NCBI GenBank assembly: GCA_013398955.1
Contig: VWPU01014912.1
Span: 248,001 to 312,000 of the forward strand
Length of the DNA stretch: 64,000 bases
From: Callaeas wilsoni
Taxonomy: Eukaryota; Chordata; Aves; Passeriformes; Callaeidae
Direction: 5' to 3'
Below the pieces are notes generated by a model. It was not told the origin of the DNA and made no database searches. It worked only from the letters and a program-made list of their open reading frames with translations. Position 1 is the stretch's first letter; each line of letters opens with the position of its first letter. The translations under genes and the position numbers were made by a program. Shown piece after piece: positions 24,406 to 37,705 of the stretch.

Positions 24406-27400
24406 TGTAACTCCAGGGCAAGAAAAAATAGTCCTGTGAAGAAACAGCAGTGGAGATTCTAACTACAAAGTAAACAGTACTCTAAAGACCTTGGAAAGGC
24501 ACTTACTTATGCTTTTAAAGGTGATTTTAAAAATCTCCAGCCTTCCACAATTTCATTCTTGAAATGGATTTGTTTTGTAAATCTGTAGTTCCTGATTTCA
24601 TTTATGCACATTCCAGTAGTGTCTAGAGACTCTAAACAGCATTATTGGTGCCTACCATACAAACCCAGATAACAGACAGTGTTTACCCTGAAGGCGAATA
24701 AAAATAGGGAGAAGATGCATCTGTGGTATAGAATCGAGCAGAAATGAAAAAGCTGTCATGAGGAAGGATCCAAAGGAAATCCAAGATTTGCAAAAGTGTT
24801 TGGTTGTTTATAGGGCCTCAGGGTTTAGCTGCTCCAGCTGAGATGCTTCCAAAGGGGGTTGATAATGCAAAGCATTCATTGCCATGAAACAGGATTCGAG
24901 TCTGCCTCAAGTTATAGCCACTTCTAACACCAGGAACTGAAGATTGTACACTTCTAAAGCAACCTCAGTTTAGATTTTCACAAATTAATCCTCATCCAGT
25001 GCTAATGGTGCTCAGTACTGGCTCTTAAGACTCCACTCTTGAATAGTTCACAGTCACGTTGCCTTCAGGTTTTTCTACTTATTATGAGAAAAACAACAAA
25101 CACTGAACTCAAGTGAAAATATGCTTTGAAAGAGGCAACATTTTTGGGCAGAGATTTTATCTGTTATTGGCCCAACAGATTAGCTTGGAGAAAATTACTA
25201 AGATTTTAGGCACATGCTCAGGCTTGAAGCAGAAAAATCCAAACTAAATAAAAACTGAAAATGTTTAATCCAAATTTGTCATCCTACAACACTTTGTCTT
25301 TGGCAGAAAAGTTGGTGCAAGACTTTGTACTCCCAGGCACTCAGTCCTGCTGGACCCCCACTACTCTCCATTCACTGAGTTGAGGCAATACCACCATTTG
25401 AATCACTGCAATCTAAGTAAGTGTATTAAATGATGCTGATTTAAAATTTTTGTTTCCTTTCTTTAAATCTGAGTTGAGTGACTGTAAGATCAGACTCTGC
25501 AAAAGAAGCAAAAAGATGGGGATAAGAATTTTTTAAGTGGCTTTAATGCCAAAATTATTACACATTTAAGTTTAATTAATGTGATACTCAATTAGAAAAT
25601 GTGAGAGAAAAAAATATTGCTGGTGGTTTTGGAGCAGACGGAATTTCTGTTCAAAAGAGATGTTTTGCCTCAATGGAAGAGAAACAGCCATTCATTTAGT
25701 TATCCAAGGCACTAGTTTAAGGATTGTATTTTACTTCATTGAAAACATTCCTACTGTTCAGTTGTGTCCTGTATCAAAATATCCTTCACAAGACAGTTCC
25801 AGGTCATTCACCAGCGCATCAGCAGGGTTTTGCTGCTCACTTCTGCATATGGGTAGCAGCATGAAGTCCATGCTGTCTGCCAAGCAGCCCATATATCAGA
25901 GCTTACCAGGCTCTGCTGCTGCTGCTTTTCCTCCCCCTGTAGAATGCCACAGGCTACAGACAGATGAAACGGGAAATACTATAGCCTTTCAAAGGACCAG
26001 TGTAATTCTTAGAAGGAAATTATCCTTTGATTGTACAACAGAGATTCCCGAACGCGGCTGATATTAGGAAACACCCATGTAACACTACCTTCCACAAAGA
26101 GGCAAAACAAAACGTGTTTCTCAAGACAAAAGAATGAAACCTGGCAACTTTGCATGGCTGCTTGGCAAAGACTACGAGTGCTCTAAAGTGGCTGGTTAAA
26201 TGCTAGAATTATAAAGGGAAATGGAAATGGAAAAGTCTGGAAACATTCTAACTTTGGAGGTTGAGACGGATTTTCTGTTTCTCCTGGCTGGTGTGTAACA
26301 AGACACTGTTCTTTTGCATAAATACATGCCAAAGGCAGGAGCAGACAGCTGCTGAGAAATCCATCAAGGGCTGTTAAACACAAAGATACCACCTCTGGCT
26401 CAAGTGATCCCAGAACAGCAGATTGCTGGGAGGCGCTCCGGGGAAATTGTGCCACGTGTCCGTCTCGCACCCACATCTCTGTAGGACACAGATCCAGTAC
26501 CACAAACGGCAACTTCTGCCCTCACTCAGTACAGCTCTCTGTAAGCTCTGCTGTTAAATGAGCACTTCGTAACACTGCATGCAACAGGCACACTGGGAAA
26601 CAGATGCTTCCCAAAGATGCTTTCCTGAATGATTTGGGCCAATTAAAGGGTATCTTTCAGGAAAAGATACCTCCACATGCAGTGAAATTTACCCTTTGCC
26701 AGGGTTTACAGAAAGGCTGTTGTCTTGTACCACAATAAATCCCCATCAAACATGGTTAGACAGCCATAGGCTGTATTCCACTGAAAAATTCAGATCCTAA
26801 AATAAACCTTTTAAAGTGCAAAGGTATTCGGCTGTCAAGAAGAGAAATCTCTTTCAGGTCAGCCTCTGCTAACAAGTTACCCATCTATTTTGCTGTAAGG
26901 ATTCAGGGCTCAGTTCTCATCTCAAAGCCCACATTTAATCACACATTTAGCCAAGTCCCTGTAGTCTGTTCAGAAAACTCAAGAAAATGCAAAAAATCTA
27001 GATTATTTAGGCAACAGAACACTATCTCCTTTTCTTGCTCTTCCACGTGAGAAAAAACCTGAAAAGAATTTGCTTTCCAACCTGGCAGTGAAAAACTCCA
27101 CATCTGAGCAGAAGTGAACACCAGAAAGTTTCATCTGATGCAATGACCTCTTCAGAAACTTCATCAGCAGGAAAAAGAAAGGAATTACAAAGGAGCAGCA
27201 TCTGTAACATGAAATGTGACAGTGGGCTCCAACAGAAAAATATGGCTTATATATTTGCACATGTACATACATACATGTATGTAATAACATGTCAGAGTTA
27301 CTCAGAAAACAAAATAATCAATGCATAAAGTTGAAAAGGAAGAACTTCATTCTAAAGTAGCAGAAGAAAAAATCAGAAATATTTATCCATGTACTGTCTA

Positions 27401-28691
27401 ACCATCATCTCTCAAAACAATCATCATGCACCACTGCCTGTTGGTGGACTTGGTCAGATCAATGGTCCCAGAAGACAGAATTTTAGAAAGTTCATAGCCT
27501 GACTGGAAGCCTATTAGTGTTAGGCACCTCAAGCCTGTTGAGTTTAGGCTGGATTTGAGAGAGCTATAAGATCTTTTAATGTCTAAATGCAGGTATCAGC
27601 ACCCAGAATATCTGGCTCTTTTAGAATCTTTAGCTCCTACTGCTCTTTTAGAAACTTTTGTGACCCTTTTGTCAAACTCAGTGACATTTTTAAAGTTGAA
27701 GAGAATCAGAACAACAGATTTTGGAGTCCATAAAGCAGCTGCCATATGGGAAAAGTTAAAAAAGAAACAGGCACACATGTAAGACAGCATGAGAAATGAT
27801 GCCTCTGCTTGGCCTGGGCAGTGTTTGTCCTCTCCTCAGAGGATTTTCAGCTACCTGAACAATGAATCCAAGCACTAAATTTGCAGCTTCTTTTCTTTGT
27901 TAAAGAAAATCTACCAATAAATCCCCGTAAGAGTTTGTGTAACCCAGATCAGTCAGTTATTTCTCTCTCCCTCAGCATTCACAGCTTAACCAGCTGGCTC
28001 TCACACTGCCCAGGCACAGACCTTGTTAGGCACCAGCGGCCGATGGAGACAGCCTTGTGCTGCATTTTGAGGAGGCCAACACACCGTAAAAGCTCCCAGA
28101 ATATACTTTTTCTGTAAGTTCAAATAAGCAGGAAAGCCCCGAAGTAATTTGTTTTCTTTTATGCTAAGCAGGAAGATGTATGGGAAGAAGAGAACTGCTT
28201 ATTAATCCCAACCAAACAGTAAACTCCAGCTGAGCAAACTCTGCCATTTGGTGGACTGAATTTCTTAATCAGGAAAACATATGGGGAGGCAGTTTTCAGC
28301 AACTGAGACAGGAACATTTGCAAATGCTTTCCTATTGGAGCAGACCAGAAAGACAGCACAGTGTGCATTGAAAAAAAGGGAATATTTTTGCTTTTTTTGC
28401 CTTGTACAAGCAAATTAATGTTAAGGGAACCCAGCAGCTTCCCTGTAGTGTCGTGAGATCAGCAGAACCAGTGAAGATGGCTCAATTACAAAAATAAGAA
28501 TGTTGTATACAAGTCAAAAACCAAATGAAGCAAAACTAACAAATGCTTCTGTTCTGCTCATCCCAGGAATGTATGTCAAGAAAACAGCTTAGATTCTGGA
28601 ATTTACCGTCGGGAAAAAGAGGAAAAAAACACTCAGTATCCCAAGAAGTGGCAGAAGCAAAGCCTTGAGAGGAAACCTGCTACATTTCCAT
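24406..28691. other. Non-coding stretch, no gene seen
   Basis: The longest frame is 133 codons at 25660-26061 on the plus strand. Its middle is GC-richer and contains a short CTG run near 25913, but I recognise no domain and see no supporting exon structure. A perfect 16-bp palindrome (TACATACATGTATGTA) lies at 27268-27283. A small group of CpG occurs near 26430-26510 but is too short for a CpG island. Confidence 0.6.
27268..27283. repeat. Perfect 16-bp palindrome
   Basis: TACATACATGTATGTA equals its own reverse complement. It sits in a run of CATA/ATGT words and could form a small cruciform, but a palindrome of this kind arises easily in ACAT-rich DNA. Confidence 0.8.
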
Positions 28692-28980
28692 AAAATCATA
28701 GAATGGTTTGGGTTGGAAGGGACCTTTAAAACTCATCTAGTCCAACTCTCCTGTAACGAGCAGGGACATCTTCAACTAGATGAAGTTGCTCAAAGCCCCA
28801 TCCAACCTGCCCTTGAACATTTCCAGGTATGGGGCACCTCTCTGGGCAACCTGTGCCAATGTTTCACTATCCTCATCACAATAAAATTCTTACTTATATT
28901 TAATCTATATATGCCCTCTTTTAGTTTAAAACCATTATCCCTTGACCTATCACCGCAGGCCCTACTAAAAAGTCTGCCCT
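28692..28980 (-). mobile_element. CR1 LINE 3' fragment, antisense
   Basis: Starts with AAATCATAGAATGGTTTGGG and GTTGGAAGGGACC, the classic reverse complement of the avian CR1 3' end. It continues through GCTCAAAGCCCCATCCAACC, TGGGCAACCTGTGCCAATG, TTAATCTATATATGCCCTC and TAGTTTAAAACCATTATCCC to AAAAAGTCTGCCCT at 28980, where homology stops. About 290 bp are left. Only one clear 8-bp terminal unit is kept. The 54-codon-plus frames across it on the plus strand are antisense shadows. Confidence 0.95.
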
Positions 28981-30289
28981 GAGGTTTCTGACAGCAGGTT
29001 TATCTAGCTGATAGTATCTTTCCTCTCTGGCAAAGCAGAAGCAAATACCCAAGCACAATGTTTGTGGACACTGCTGATGAACACATAAACTCTTAGAAGA
29101 CTTCAAAATGCAAACTCTTGAATGTTTCTGATCGTGTGTATGATCAGCACTAAGGCCATCAGCTCCTGCCTGGCATAAAAGAGGTTATGAAGTTTGAGCA
29201 GATGCTCTGTTGCCAGTGCATTTTTTGCTAGAATGATTCCTCTGTGCTCTGTGTAGCTTAAAATGAATCATAAGGGCCTCAGATTTTAAAGTCAGAGAAA
29301 CAACTATATCCCACAGGCCAATTAATACATACAGAAACAATCTCTCTAATTTAGGCAGCAAGGGCCAATCAACGTCGTTCTTTAGCACGTTAGACTGGCG
29401 GAGTATATTTAAATACATGTTCTTTCTGGAATGTAAAGTTGGTAGAGGGTCAGAAATTAACTCTGAATTTTCAGCATGATCTACTCACCAGCTTGTTTTG
29501 TAGCTGCATATCAATATTCAGCATTTCAGTAAACTGTGCATATTAAAAGAAAATTATGTGCAAACCTTTATTTAAAGAGATGGGCCACAGATGTAACACA
29601 GCTTGCAAAGAGATACATAGAAATGGAGGGTTACTATCCCAAGAGATTTCTGGGGTGAAGGGATATGTGTCATTAAACTATTCACAACCAGAGAACCTGG
29701 AGTTGAAGCTTAGCCACTAACTAGAAGTGCCCTTACTGAGGAAAGGGTAGCAGGTAGGTACATAAAATCTGCAGAGGAATACTGATTCTTGGATTTATAT
29801 AGGATAAAACTTTATATACAGTATTAATTACAATCCAAAATATGAACTGTAATTAATTCATAAGCTCCTTTGTATAAGCAGCTGAATTACTCTTTTTGTA
29901 CCCCACTGCGGGAAGCTGTGTCATCTGACCTTCCCACAACAATCTCATAGTCTTTAGACTTCTGCTTACCGGTAGAAAAACACATTGTGTTGTAAGCAAG
30001 CTCCATCCTGCCTGCCTTTCACAACAGTGCAGGATCAAGAGCAACCTCTTGCTGAGAAGAAACAGGCTGACCCCACTGTGAAAGAGAGATGAGTAAGGCC
30101 AGATGGATTCCCAACACCACATTGAGCACCGAGGGCCGGAGGGAGCAGAATGACACCAGAAGAAGGAGGGCTTTGCTGATCTCACCATGGAGTAACTGCA
30201 GGGAATTTTTCACCTTCTTGAAGCACTGTACCAACATCTGTTTGTCACCGAATTTAATACAGCAGCTCCTGGGTCATGACTGAATTAGG
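28981..30289. other. Non-coding stretch, no gene seen
   Basis: Unique sequence between two CR1 copies of opposite orientation. An antisense frame of 111 codons at 29853-30188 and an overlapping one at 30019-30237 show no recognised domain. The last 200 bp are somewhat GC-richer. Confidence 0.6.
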
Positions 30290-30903
30290 TGGCCCCATCA
30301 GGAATCAGTGTGATAGTAACGAAAGGAGTAGTTGGCAGTCAAGGGAGGTGATTGTTCCCCTCTACTGCACTCTGGTGAGACCTATCCCAGAGTTCTGCGT
30401 TCAGCTCTGGGGTCCCCAACATAAGAAGGACATGGACCTGTTGGAGCAAGTCCAGAGGAGGCCACAACTATACTCAGAGGACTGAAGCACCTCTTCTATA
30501 AAGACAGTTCGAGAAAGTTGCAAGTATTCAGCCTGGACAAGAAAAGGCTCCAAGGAGACCTTAGAGCACCTTCCAGCACCTAAGTGGGCTCCAGGAAGGA
30601 GAGCTGGAGAGGAACTTTTGACAAGCTCATGTAGTCATGGGACAAGGGGAATGGTTTTAAACCAAAAGAGGAGAGATCTAGATCAGATATCAGAATGAAA
30701 TTCTTTCCTGTGAAGGTGATAAGGCATGAACACAGGTTGCCCAGAGAAGCTGTGGATATCCCATTCCTGGCAGTGTTCAAGGCCAGTTTAGGTGGGGCTC
30801 TGAGCAACCTGGTCTAGTGAAACATGTCCCTGTCCATGGCAGTGGGTTGACATTAGATGATCTTTAATGTCCCCTCCAACCCAAAGAATTCTATGATTCT
30901 ATA
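30290..30903 (+). mobile_element. CR1 LINE, 5'-truncated, sense, complete 3' end
   Basis: The largest young-looking CR1 fragment in the window, about 610 bp. It begins in ORF2 with a segment coding SREVIVPLYCTLVRP, then FCVQLWGPQHKKDMDLLEQ, both standard for the CR1 ORF2 C-terminal region. Downstream are AGCACCTCTTC near 30486, GCCTGGACAAG near 30531, ACCTTCCAGCACCTAAGTGG near 30567, GGTTGCCCAGAGAAGCTGTGG near 30735 and the 3' end TCCAACCCAAAGAATTCTATG with two terminal units ending at 30903. The ORF2 frame is broken by a stop at 30483-30485 and by indels, so it is inactive. Homology in the first 50 bp is weak and the 5' edge is uncertain. Confidence 0.93.
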
Positions 30904-33900
30904 TTACTCCAGCTTGTAAAATCACAGCTCATCATCAACAGAGCAGCAAAGCTCTATTTTTTTCATTTGCTACAGGAACTCACACCACCCTCCTTAAGGG
31001 GGCTTCTGACCATTTTAAAGTATAGCTTTTAAAGGACATTTTCCATCTCATTTTTGTTGCAACGTTCTGAAGACTGTGAGCTTTTTGGGTTTTGAAAAGA
31101 TTAATCTCTCCTATCTTTAGACATCTACAAAGTACAGCTTCACCTCTGATCTGGTCCTTTGATATTCACTTTAGAGCAAAGAAAGGTGCTTCTGGGGTGG
31201 AATTCCATCCCATCCCAAGGTAGACATCTAAAACAGGTCAGAGAAATCGTACCTGAAGAGTGTCTATTTTGCCCCTCCATTGACTGCAGTTTAGTTGAAG
31301 AGCTCACATGCAGAAAATTACACTGGAATGTCTGAAGCTGGAGAAGGTAAATCCCACCCTAGAATATCTCTCCCAAGAGCCATCAAAGCTCTTCACTGAA
31401 ACTCTTTGAGGCAAGGAGTTATTTAGACTGCAAAGCTTTAGGGGGTCTTTTACTGTAGGCTTGAAAAGTTATTGATATATTGGAAACTCAGTTTCAGGGA
31501 AAGTCTTTGCACACTGTAGTGGTACTACCTGGTGAGAGTTCCACACAATTCCTGTTTAAATGAAAAAGGAACCTGATTTGTTGCTTGTTGCTAAACATGG
31601 TCCCACTCTCCAATATGCAAAATCCCATAGCTAATGAGTTGGATTCTCATCTAAATTACCCTAATGCAATGAGAAAGGGCACCACCAAAATTCAATTATA
31701 TCCAATTATATTGGTAAAAATCTGAGATAAAGCAAAGCCAGAACCAGGTTTAGTCTGTTCCACATTGATTTCTTAGTTTTCCCTATGTTCAGCTCTCAAA
31801 ATAGCTCAAATATTGATGACATGCAGGAGTGAAGTTCTATAAAATGTCATTTTGATATTCATTTAATTATGTTAATTGTGACTTGTTACCCTGTACCTCT
31901 TATTTGTACATTTAAAACATAATCAATTCCCCTCTAGCAGAATTCTCTTGCCAAAAGAGATCCAATCACTATTGTTAGCTTTCATTCACAATCTCATCCC
32001 TGGAAAAGATACATAAAAATATTTAGGTAAATGCAGAGAGAGAATTTAATAAAACTTACGTGCATATAAATACTCAAACATTTAAAATACTTCTAGTAAA
32101 AAATTCAGTGTCTTTTTTATTTGAGGAGTTTCTGTTCTTTTAGTGGGATTGAACTCTTTTGCCTCAGAACAAAAGCTACCAAAGCATTTTAAAAGGCAAA
32201 AAAACTAAATAAATTTATAAGAATTCTTGAAGTTGTTTTTGCACATACAGCTGCATTGCCTACAGCGAATCACCACATTTCCTTGCTCTTCCATGCTGCA
32301 ACTCCATAAGAGCATTTCCAAGCTCTCTGGCTCTGCATTTCAGTCCTTACACCAGGGTTTCTTCGTGTACAATCAGAAGAGTAACCCTGAGCACAGCCTG
32401 TTTCTCAGCCCTCCCATCTTCCCAATGTGTCACTGCTGTGTATTCCTGACAGTGAATGTACTTCTTGCAGGAAGTTCAAAAACCTGTTTGCCTTGCTGTG
32501 CTGGATGGTATGTGGGGACTGCTGTGGTGGCAGTGGCAGTGGCAGTGCTGGGACCAGGCTTGAGGTGCTGCACCACCCACAGACAGAGACTCATTTCTTG
32601 AGTGGCTTCAGAGCAGTCTTCAGATAACAGGGACTTTTTGGGGAGAGAGGACCATTGGACCGCGCTGATGCAGCACCTCTCCATGCTAATCAAACACAGG
32701 AAGTGTGGGGTGGCAAGTCTTCCACACATGGGAAGAATAGAACCAGGTGTGATAGCAGCTTCACAATACCTGTCGTGGCAAGGTAGAAAATAGAGATCTA
32801 CTGTTCCCTCATATTAATACATGATTTTTTGTATCCAGATGGCATATTAGCACAGTGTTACACAAGGGAGGATGTTCACATGCCCTGAAGATATCAGAGG
32901 AACAAAATCTATAGCAGGAAAGGAAGCAAACTTCTATACTTCAGAGTCCCAAGCTCAACAAAATGTACCTGTGTATGTGTGGACATGGATATACACATTG
33001 ATACCCAAAATAGGCCCGGGGAAAATTATATTTTCAAGAATATAAAAAACTACCAGTTTCTAATCCTCCAAAGCACTAAATATTGCACAGAGAAGACACA
33101 TATCTAACAACTCTGACTCAAAAGTGACTGAGCTCTGGGAAAGACACCTGTTAATTTCACAGTGGTTATAGATCAAGCTTACCATACAACAACGCAATTT
33201 CTCATTAGAGGATGTTTACATTTAATTAGGTAACTGTATTTTTTATTATGTATTAGTTCTCCCTGTTCTTGTCATTAGGATATTTGTTTACAGTAGCAGC
33301 AAATGCTTTAATAATAAAAAAATGCTGAATACAAATTTATTAGAATACTCTTCCTTAAGCAAAACTAAACCAAACCAAACAGAGTGATTCCAAAGCCACT
33401 AATTACTCATGCTGTTCTTCACAAGAGGCGTTTCCAAACGCAATGTCTCTAACAACTTTGTTCTACTGCTGTGACTTACGTTCACAGATTCTGTGGGGTC
33501 TAAATGAAGCAGAAGGATTAACTGCATACAGATGCTTTCCTATTTCTGCTTTCCACTGTTTTTTATTATTCTTTTGTGTTTTTCAAAAAAACAAAGCCAA
33601 TAAAAGGATTTTGCATTATACTAAGAAAGTTAAATACAACCTGTAAGAAGTAATTACAGCCACAAAACATATGGAAATGCCATCTCTTGTTTTGCTTATA
33701 TTTGCACATAATGTATGCAGAGCAAGTCATGATTAGCAGACAGGAAGCACGGTCTGTGATTATGCAGGATTTGGTAATTGAATCCACCAAGGATAATGAT
33801 GCTGACCTTCCCATTCGAAAATAAACTAGGCATTCAAGTTTTAAGTGGTTTGCATTAATTCTAATTGTATAGACATGTCTACCCAGACCTGCTGCTGGGA

Positions 33901-36900
33901 GGACCCGGAACAGGTAAGTAATGATTACATTAGAGTGTTTTATTAACAGCAACTAAAGTAATGCTGTTTACAGCAACAGTGCTTGGACCATCCAAAACCA
34001 AAATCTGAACACTTAGGAGCCATCATTTTCCCTGGGGTACACATGCTAATGCTGCATCAACCACAACAAAAAGTTGCCCAAGGGGCTCTGTGATTACAGA
34101 GCACCCCTTGCAAATCCACACAGAAGAAACTAGTAGCTAATTCATGAGAGATCTGCTTTCTTGCCTCTTCTATTTTCCTTCAATCTTTCAAGGAAGATAG
34201 GGTTCCAAAAGTTGGAAATGCAATGGAATTAAATAAATAAATGAATTATTTCTCCTGGAGAAATGGCATGCTTTGAACTATCTATGAAACCACAGTTTTC
34301 AGGGACTTTTTTTCTTGAATTGGTACTTTTTAGCAGAGATATTAACTTGGTTCTACTATCGTAGTTCAAGAACAGAAGCTGTGGAAACAGACTGGTGTTT
34401 AAACACTGGTATGTTAAATCTGATATCTTGCCTCCCCTGCAAGGTGACCTAATTCTCAGTTAGTCCAGTGAACCCAACCCCAAGTCCATCTGTGATGCTC
34501 TTTCCTAAGCCCTGAAGGCACATTTGCCTTGGTCCAAAGCCTGCAGCAGTTTTATTTACAGTACCACCAAGTCAATGTTTCCTAGTCTGCAGTGGTACAA
34601 CTCTGCTGGAGAATGAAAAGCGAAGACCAGTGGCTTAGAGAAAGCTGCATGGCCTCCTATTCCCAGGGTCACAGCAAAATCATGTTGCTGACTGGGAGCA
34701 AAGTAAAGGCCATGGCCTCCTAGATGCTCTCTCTGCTGGAGATAAAGTCTGTCTAGAGTAAGTTGGATTTTTTTCTGGAAAAAAGTTTAAGGATTTTTAC
34801 ATTTCTCCTAGATTTTTGCCCATCAGAGGTGGGATCCAGTCGCCTGCCTCAGGTCTGAAAATTACAGACAATTCCATTTTTCTTGAACATATCAGCTCGG
34901 TGGTACAGGCAGGAAAGCAAATATTTCCCTCTGGAAATGCCAGACTTACACATGCTCCATAATTTCTGGCTGCAAAAGCCATACTCCTAATTCTTGCTTC
35001 AAACCTCAGGAACACACAGGACTCACATGGGAAGCTCTTTGGTATGTGCATTGGAAGTCCAAGGTGTTCAGGAAGCATTTGGCTTATTGCATGTGTGCTT
35101 TACAGCCACATACAGACATTCCTGCCTGGACAATGGCAGGAAAAAATACTGCAGCTCAATTTCTGCTTTCCTTTACTCCCTGACACAAATAAAACTAAGC
35201 CGCTGATGGATTTCCACCTGGCACTTAAAACTGATGACTGATGCCCGTAAGAATAGCTCAAGGATTCAGAACTTCAAAGGAAGGAAGATTCCTCTAGGAA
35301 TCTGGCCTCAGCCACAATATGTGGGATCCAGGTCTGCAGAAACATCCCTGGAGTGTCCACCCACCAGGGCAGGCTGATTACATCCTGTCTGCAAGGACGC
35401 AGAGGTGGGAATGACTGTTCACCAGTGATTATAGAGCAAGACGTTCCCAGCAACAGTAAGAAGCAGGGATGGCTGCTCTATGGCAGAGTACTAACCTGAA
35501 CAGGGAATGCTTAGAATCTAAATTACTGAAAAACAGATTAGAGGAATCACAACGAAGCTCTACAATTGCACTGGAATTAAGTTATATGCTTATATTTTTC
35601 ATGTGTAAAAATCAGCAATATAGAATGCACAGGCTTTCACCTCTGGGTCACTGGCTTACTGCTCCACTATATTTAATGGACAAACAGGAAAACATTATGT
35701 AGTCTTTACTTAGAGTGCATTTATGTCTCAACAACACTCTGAAAGTATGTCCAAAACCATTTTTTTCAGCTCATTAGAATAACTGCAGGAGGGAACCATG
35801 ATAGTCTGGGGTTTATAAGGTGATGGAAAGGTCAAGTCCATTCCAGGATCACTGTTTTATTAGTTACTTTCCACTCTCTGCTGCCTGAGATATGGATTGA
35901 TGGTCTCAGTCCAAGTCCAGGTGCTTACATACATCTATCATACACCCCTCACATGGGTAATAAGCAAACAAAGCATAAAGATCTCTTGCTTGTCCAGAAG
36001 AAAAAATATCTTGTATCTTTGAGCACAAAAGTCAAGCCTTCGGTCTAGATTATGACCTTTAGGCCTCACAGACAATGGATGAGATCTTTATGAACTGTTC
36101 GTTTCACTTGTACCCCATTTGCAAGCTCCTGGATACAAGCAGATTTAAGAACAACAACCCAACTCAAAGGCCACAAAGAGCTTGTGAAACTGTTTGGACG
36201 CACAACGAGCTTTTCACTGGCCACATAACGCCGCCACTTCTCCTTGGCCCTAAAGACCACACTCTGCTACCAAGGAAATTTAGCAGCAACATGGGAGGGA
36301 CAGGAGCTTGAACCTTGGGGATAGAAGCAGTGGTATCAGCGAGAGCTCAACTCTGAGGTATTGAACTACCTCATTTTGTGCAGCTTCGGTAAAGAGATGT
36401 GGTAGAGTCAGTGGGACAACTGTTCACATCCACCTTTGCAGGGAAGAAGCAAGCGGGCTCCATCAGCCCACACCACTTGGTATCAGCCTCAGCTTCTCTT
36501 TCGTGAAAAAGGTCATTGAATCTGCTGTATCATCTCTAGCAACAGGAAAGAGACAAAAGGACCAGAATTAGAAATGTTCCTCTCCCTTTCCCAGACTTCC
36601 TTGTCTGCAGAAAGATAGCCTAAAAGGAAATCTGAGTCGTGACCTTCTTGCTTAGTGAAGCCCCCTGGGATCAGCATTAGCAAAGGCAGTTTTGCTCTTT
36701 TCAAGAGTGACCAGCACCCAAAACAAGTGCATGTGATATTCAAACCAGAAATGAAGGGAAATATCCACATGGAATCCCCTCCTGCTGCTGACGGGCAGCA
36801 TGGTGCACACAGACAGCCCTGGATCAAGCTGATAATAGCCTGCTCCTGTTCACAGATGGAGGGAAATGAGTCTCAGATTACCAGACCTGTCCCTGGGTTT

Positions 36901-37484
36901 TGATACTATCATGCTCACTTCTGCTATCCAGCCTCAATGTCATAACAGGGGCAAGCACTGTGGCACCAAGGAGGGACAATGTGGTTTGTAAGAGCAGATG
37001 CAGGAAAAAAAAAAATAAAAAGAGAAAACACATCCTTTCTTATATTCACCATCCAGCACATTTAGTATCATGATCCTTTTTTTCTTATGGTTTGAAATCA
37101 CATGGGGCCTAAAATATTCCTCAGGTTAATAAATGGTCAACTCAGACACAAAAGCTACAACTTTCCACAAATTTAAACAGGGACAGGTTTTGGGCTGGAG
37201 AACTCGAGTGTGACTGACCACATTGTTTAATTTCAGCACTCTCTCTAGTTTTGGTTTGGTCCATAAAAACAACCGATCTCTTAGACAAAGCCCAGGCATA
37301 TTTTGGGTGATAGATGAACCAGACAAATAGAGCCAGTAACAATGCGAGATGACAAAATACACAGTAGACTACAGAGAGCTTGGCTTCACTTTCTTATCAT
37401 CAGCAAATTACCTTGATACTTGTTTCTTCTAAACAAGTTTTCCTGAATGACACTATTGAGACATTAAAGGATCAGAGCAAAGGA
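30904..37484. other. Non-coding stretch, no gene seen
   Basis: The longest quiet stretch in the first half. Frames of up to 128 codons (33566-33952 antisense, 32227-32601 sense) have no recognised domain. A short GGCAGT repeat lies at 32529-32546. A TAAATAAATAAATGAATTA patch occurs near 34232, and an A-rich run at 37004-37026. A CCATTGACTGCAGTTTAG segment near 31277 faintly recalls the amniote motif seen at 15.4 and 18.4 kb. The 36640-36850 region is GC-richer, with open frames on both strands but no known protein. Confidence 0.6.
32529..32546. repeat. Short GGCAGT hexamer repeat
   Basis: Three tandem GGCAGT units after GTGGT. On the plus strand they give a Gly-Ser run in a chance frame. Confidence 0.8.
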
Positions 37485-37705
37485 CAGTGAACTGAGAGCC
37501 ACAATATTAATTATGGCTCTGACATTGGTTACTGAGGAGACCCTTGGCAAATCACAAATTTTCTGTGCCTTCTAAGTGAGAAAGCGATGATCGCAAATCC
37601 TTACCACATGTCAGGAAGGAGAGACCTAATTAATTAATGCTCAGAAAGTGCTTTGGAGATTAAGTGTGCAACTCTTGATGCCATGAGAGCTAAATATTAT
37701 TACCG
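37485..37705 (+). repeat. MIR-type SINE, best-preserved copy
   Basis: The order of segments follows the MIR consensus over about 220 bp: AATTATGGCTCTGACATTGG (GGCTCTGCCACT region), ACCCTTGGCAAATCAC (ACCTTGGGCAAGTTAC), TTTTCTGTGCCTTCTAAGTG (CTCTGTGCCTCAGTTTCC), a diverged middle, then TTAATTAATGCTCAGAAAGT and GCTTTGGAGATT (the TTAATACATGTAAAGCGCTT region). It ends near TAAATATTATTACC. MIR is a tRNA-derived SINE that mobilised with L2-type LINEs and predates amniote radiation. Readable copies in birds are uncommon. Confidence 0.65.

Noticed and set aside
25660..26061. 133-codon plus-strand frame
   Set aside because: No known domain, no splice context that I trust, and length within chance for 64 kb. 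The GC-richer middle explains the lack of stops.
26420..26520. Group of CpG dinucleotides
   Set aside because: Too short and too few CpG for an island, with no transcription start evidence.
28665..28982. 105-codon plus-strand frame
   Set aside because: It lies across an antisense CR1 3' end and is a shadow of that element.
30580..30807. 75-codon minus-strand frame
   Set aside because: Antisense shadow of the sense CR1 copy at 30290-30903.
32227..32627. Overlapping frames with a Gly-Ser run and several cysteines
   Set aside because: The Gly-Ser run is a by-product of a GGCAGT repeat, and frames on both strands are open together, which suggests base composition and not selection.
33566..33952. 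128-codon minus-strand frame
   Set aside because: Low-information composition and no family resemblance.
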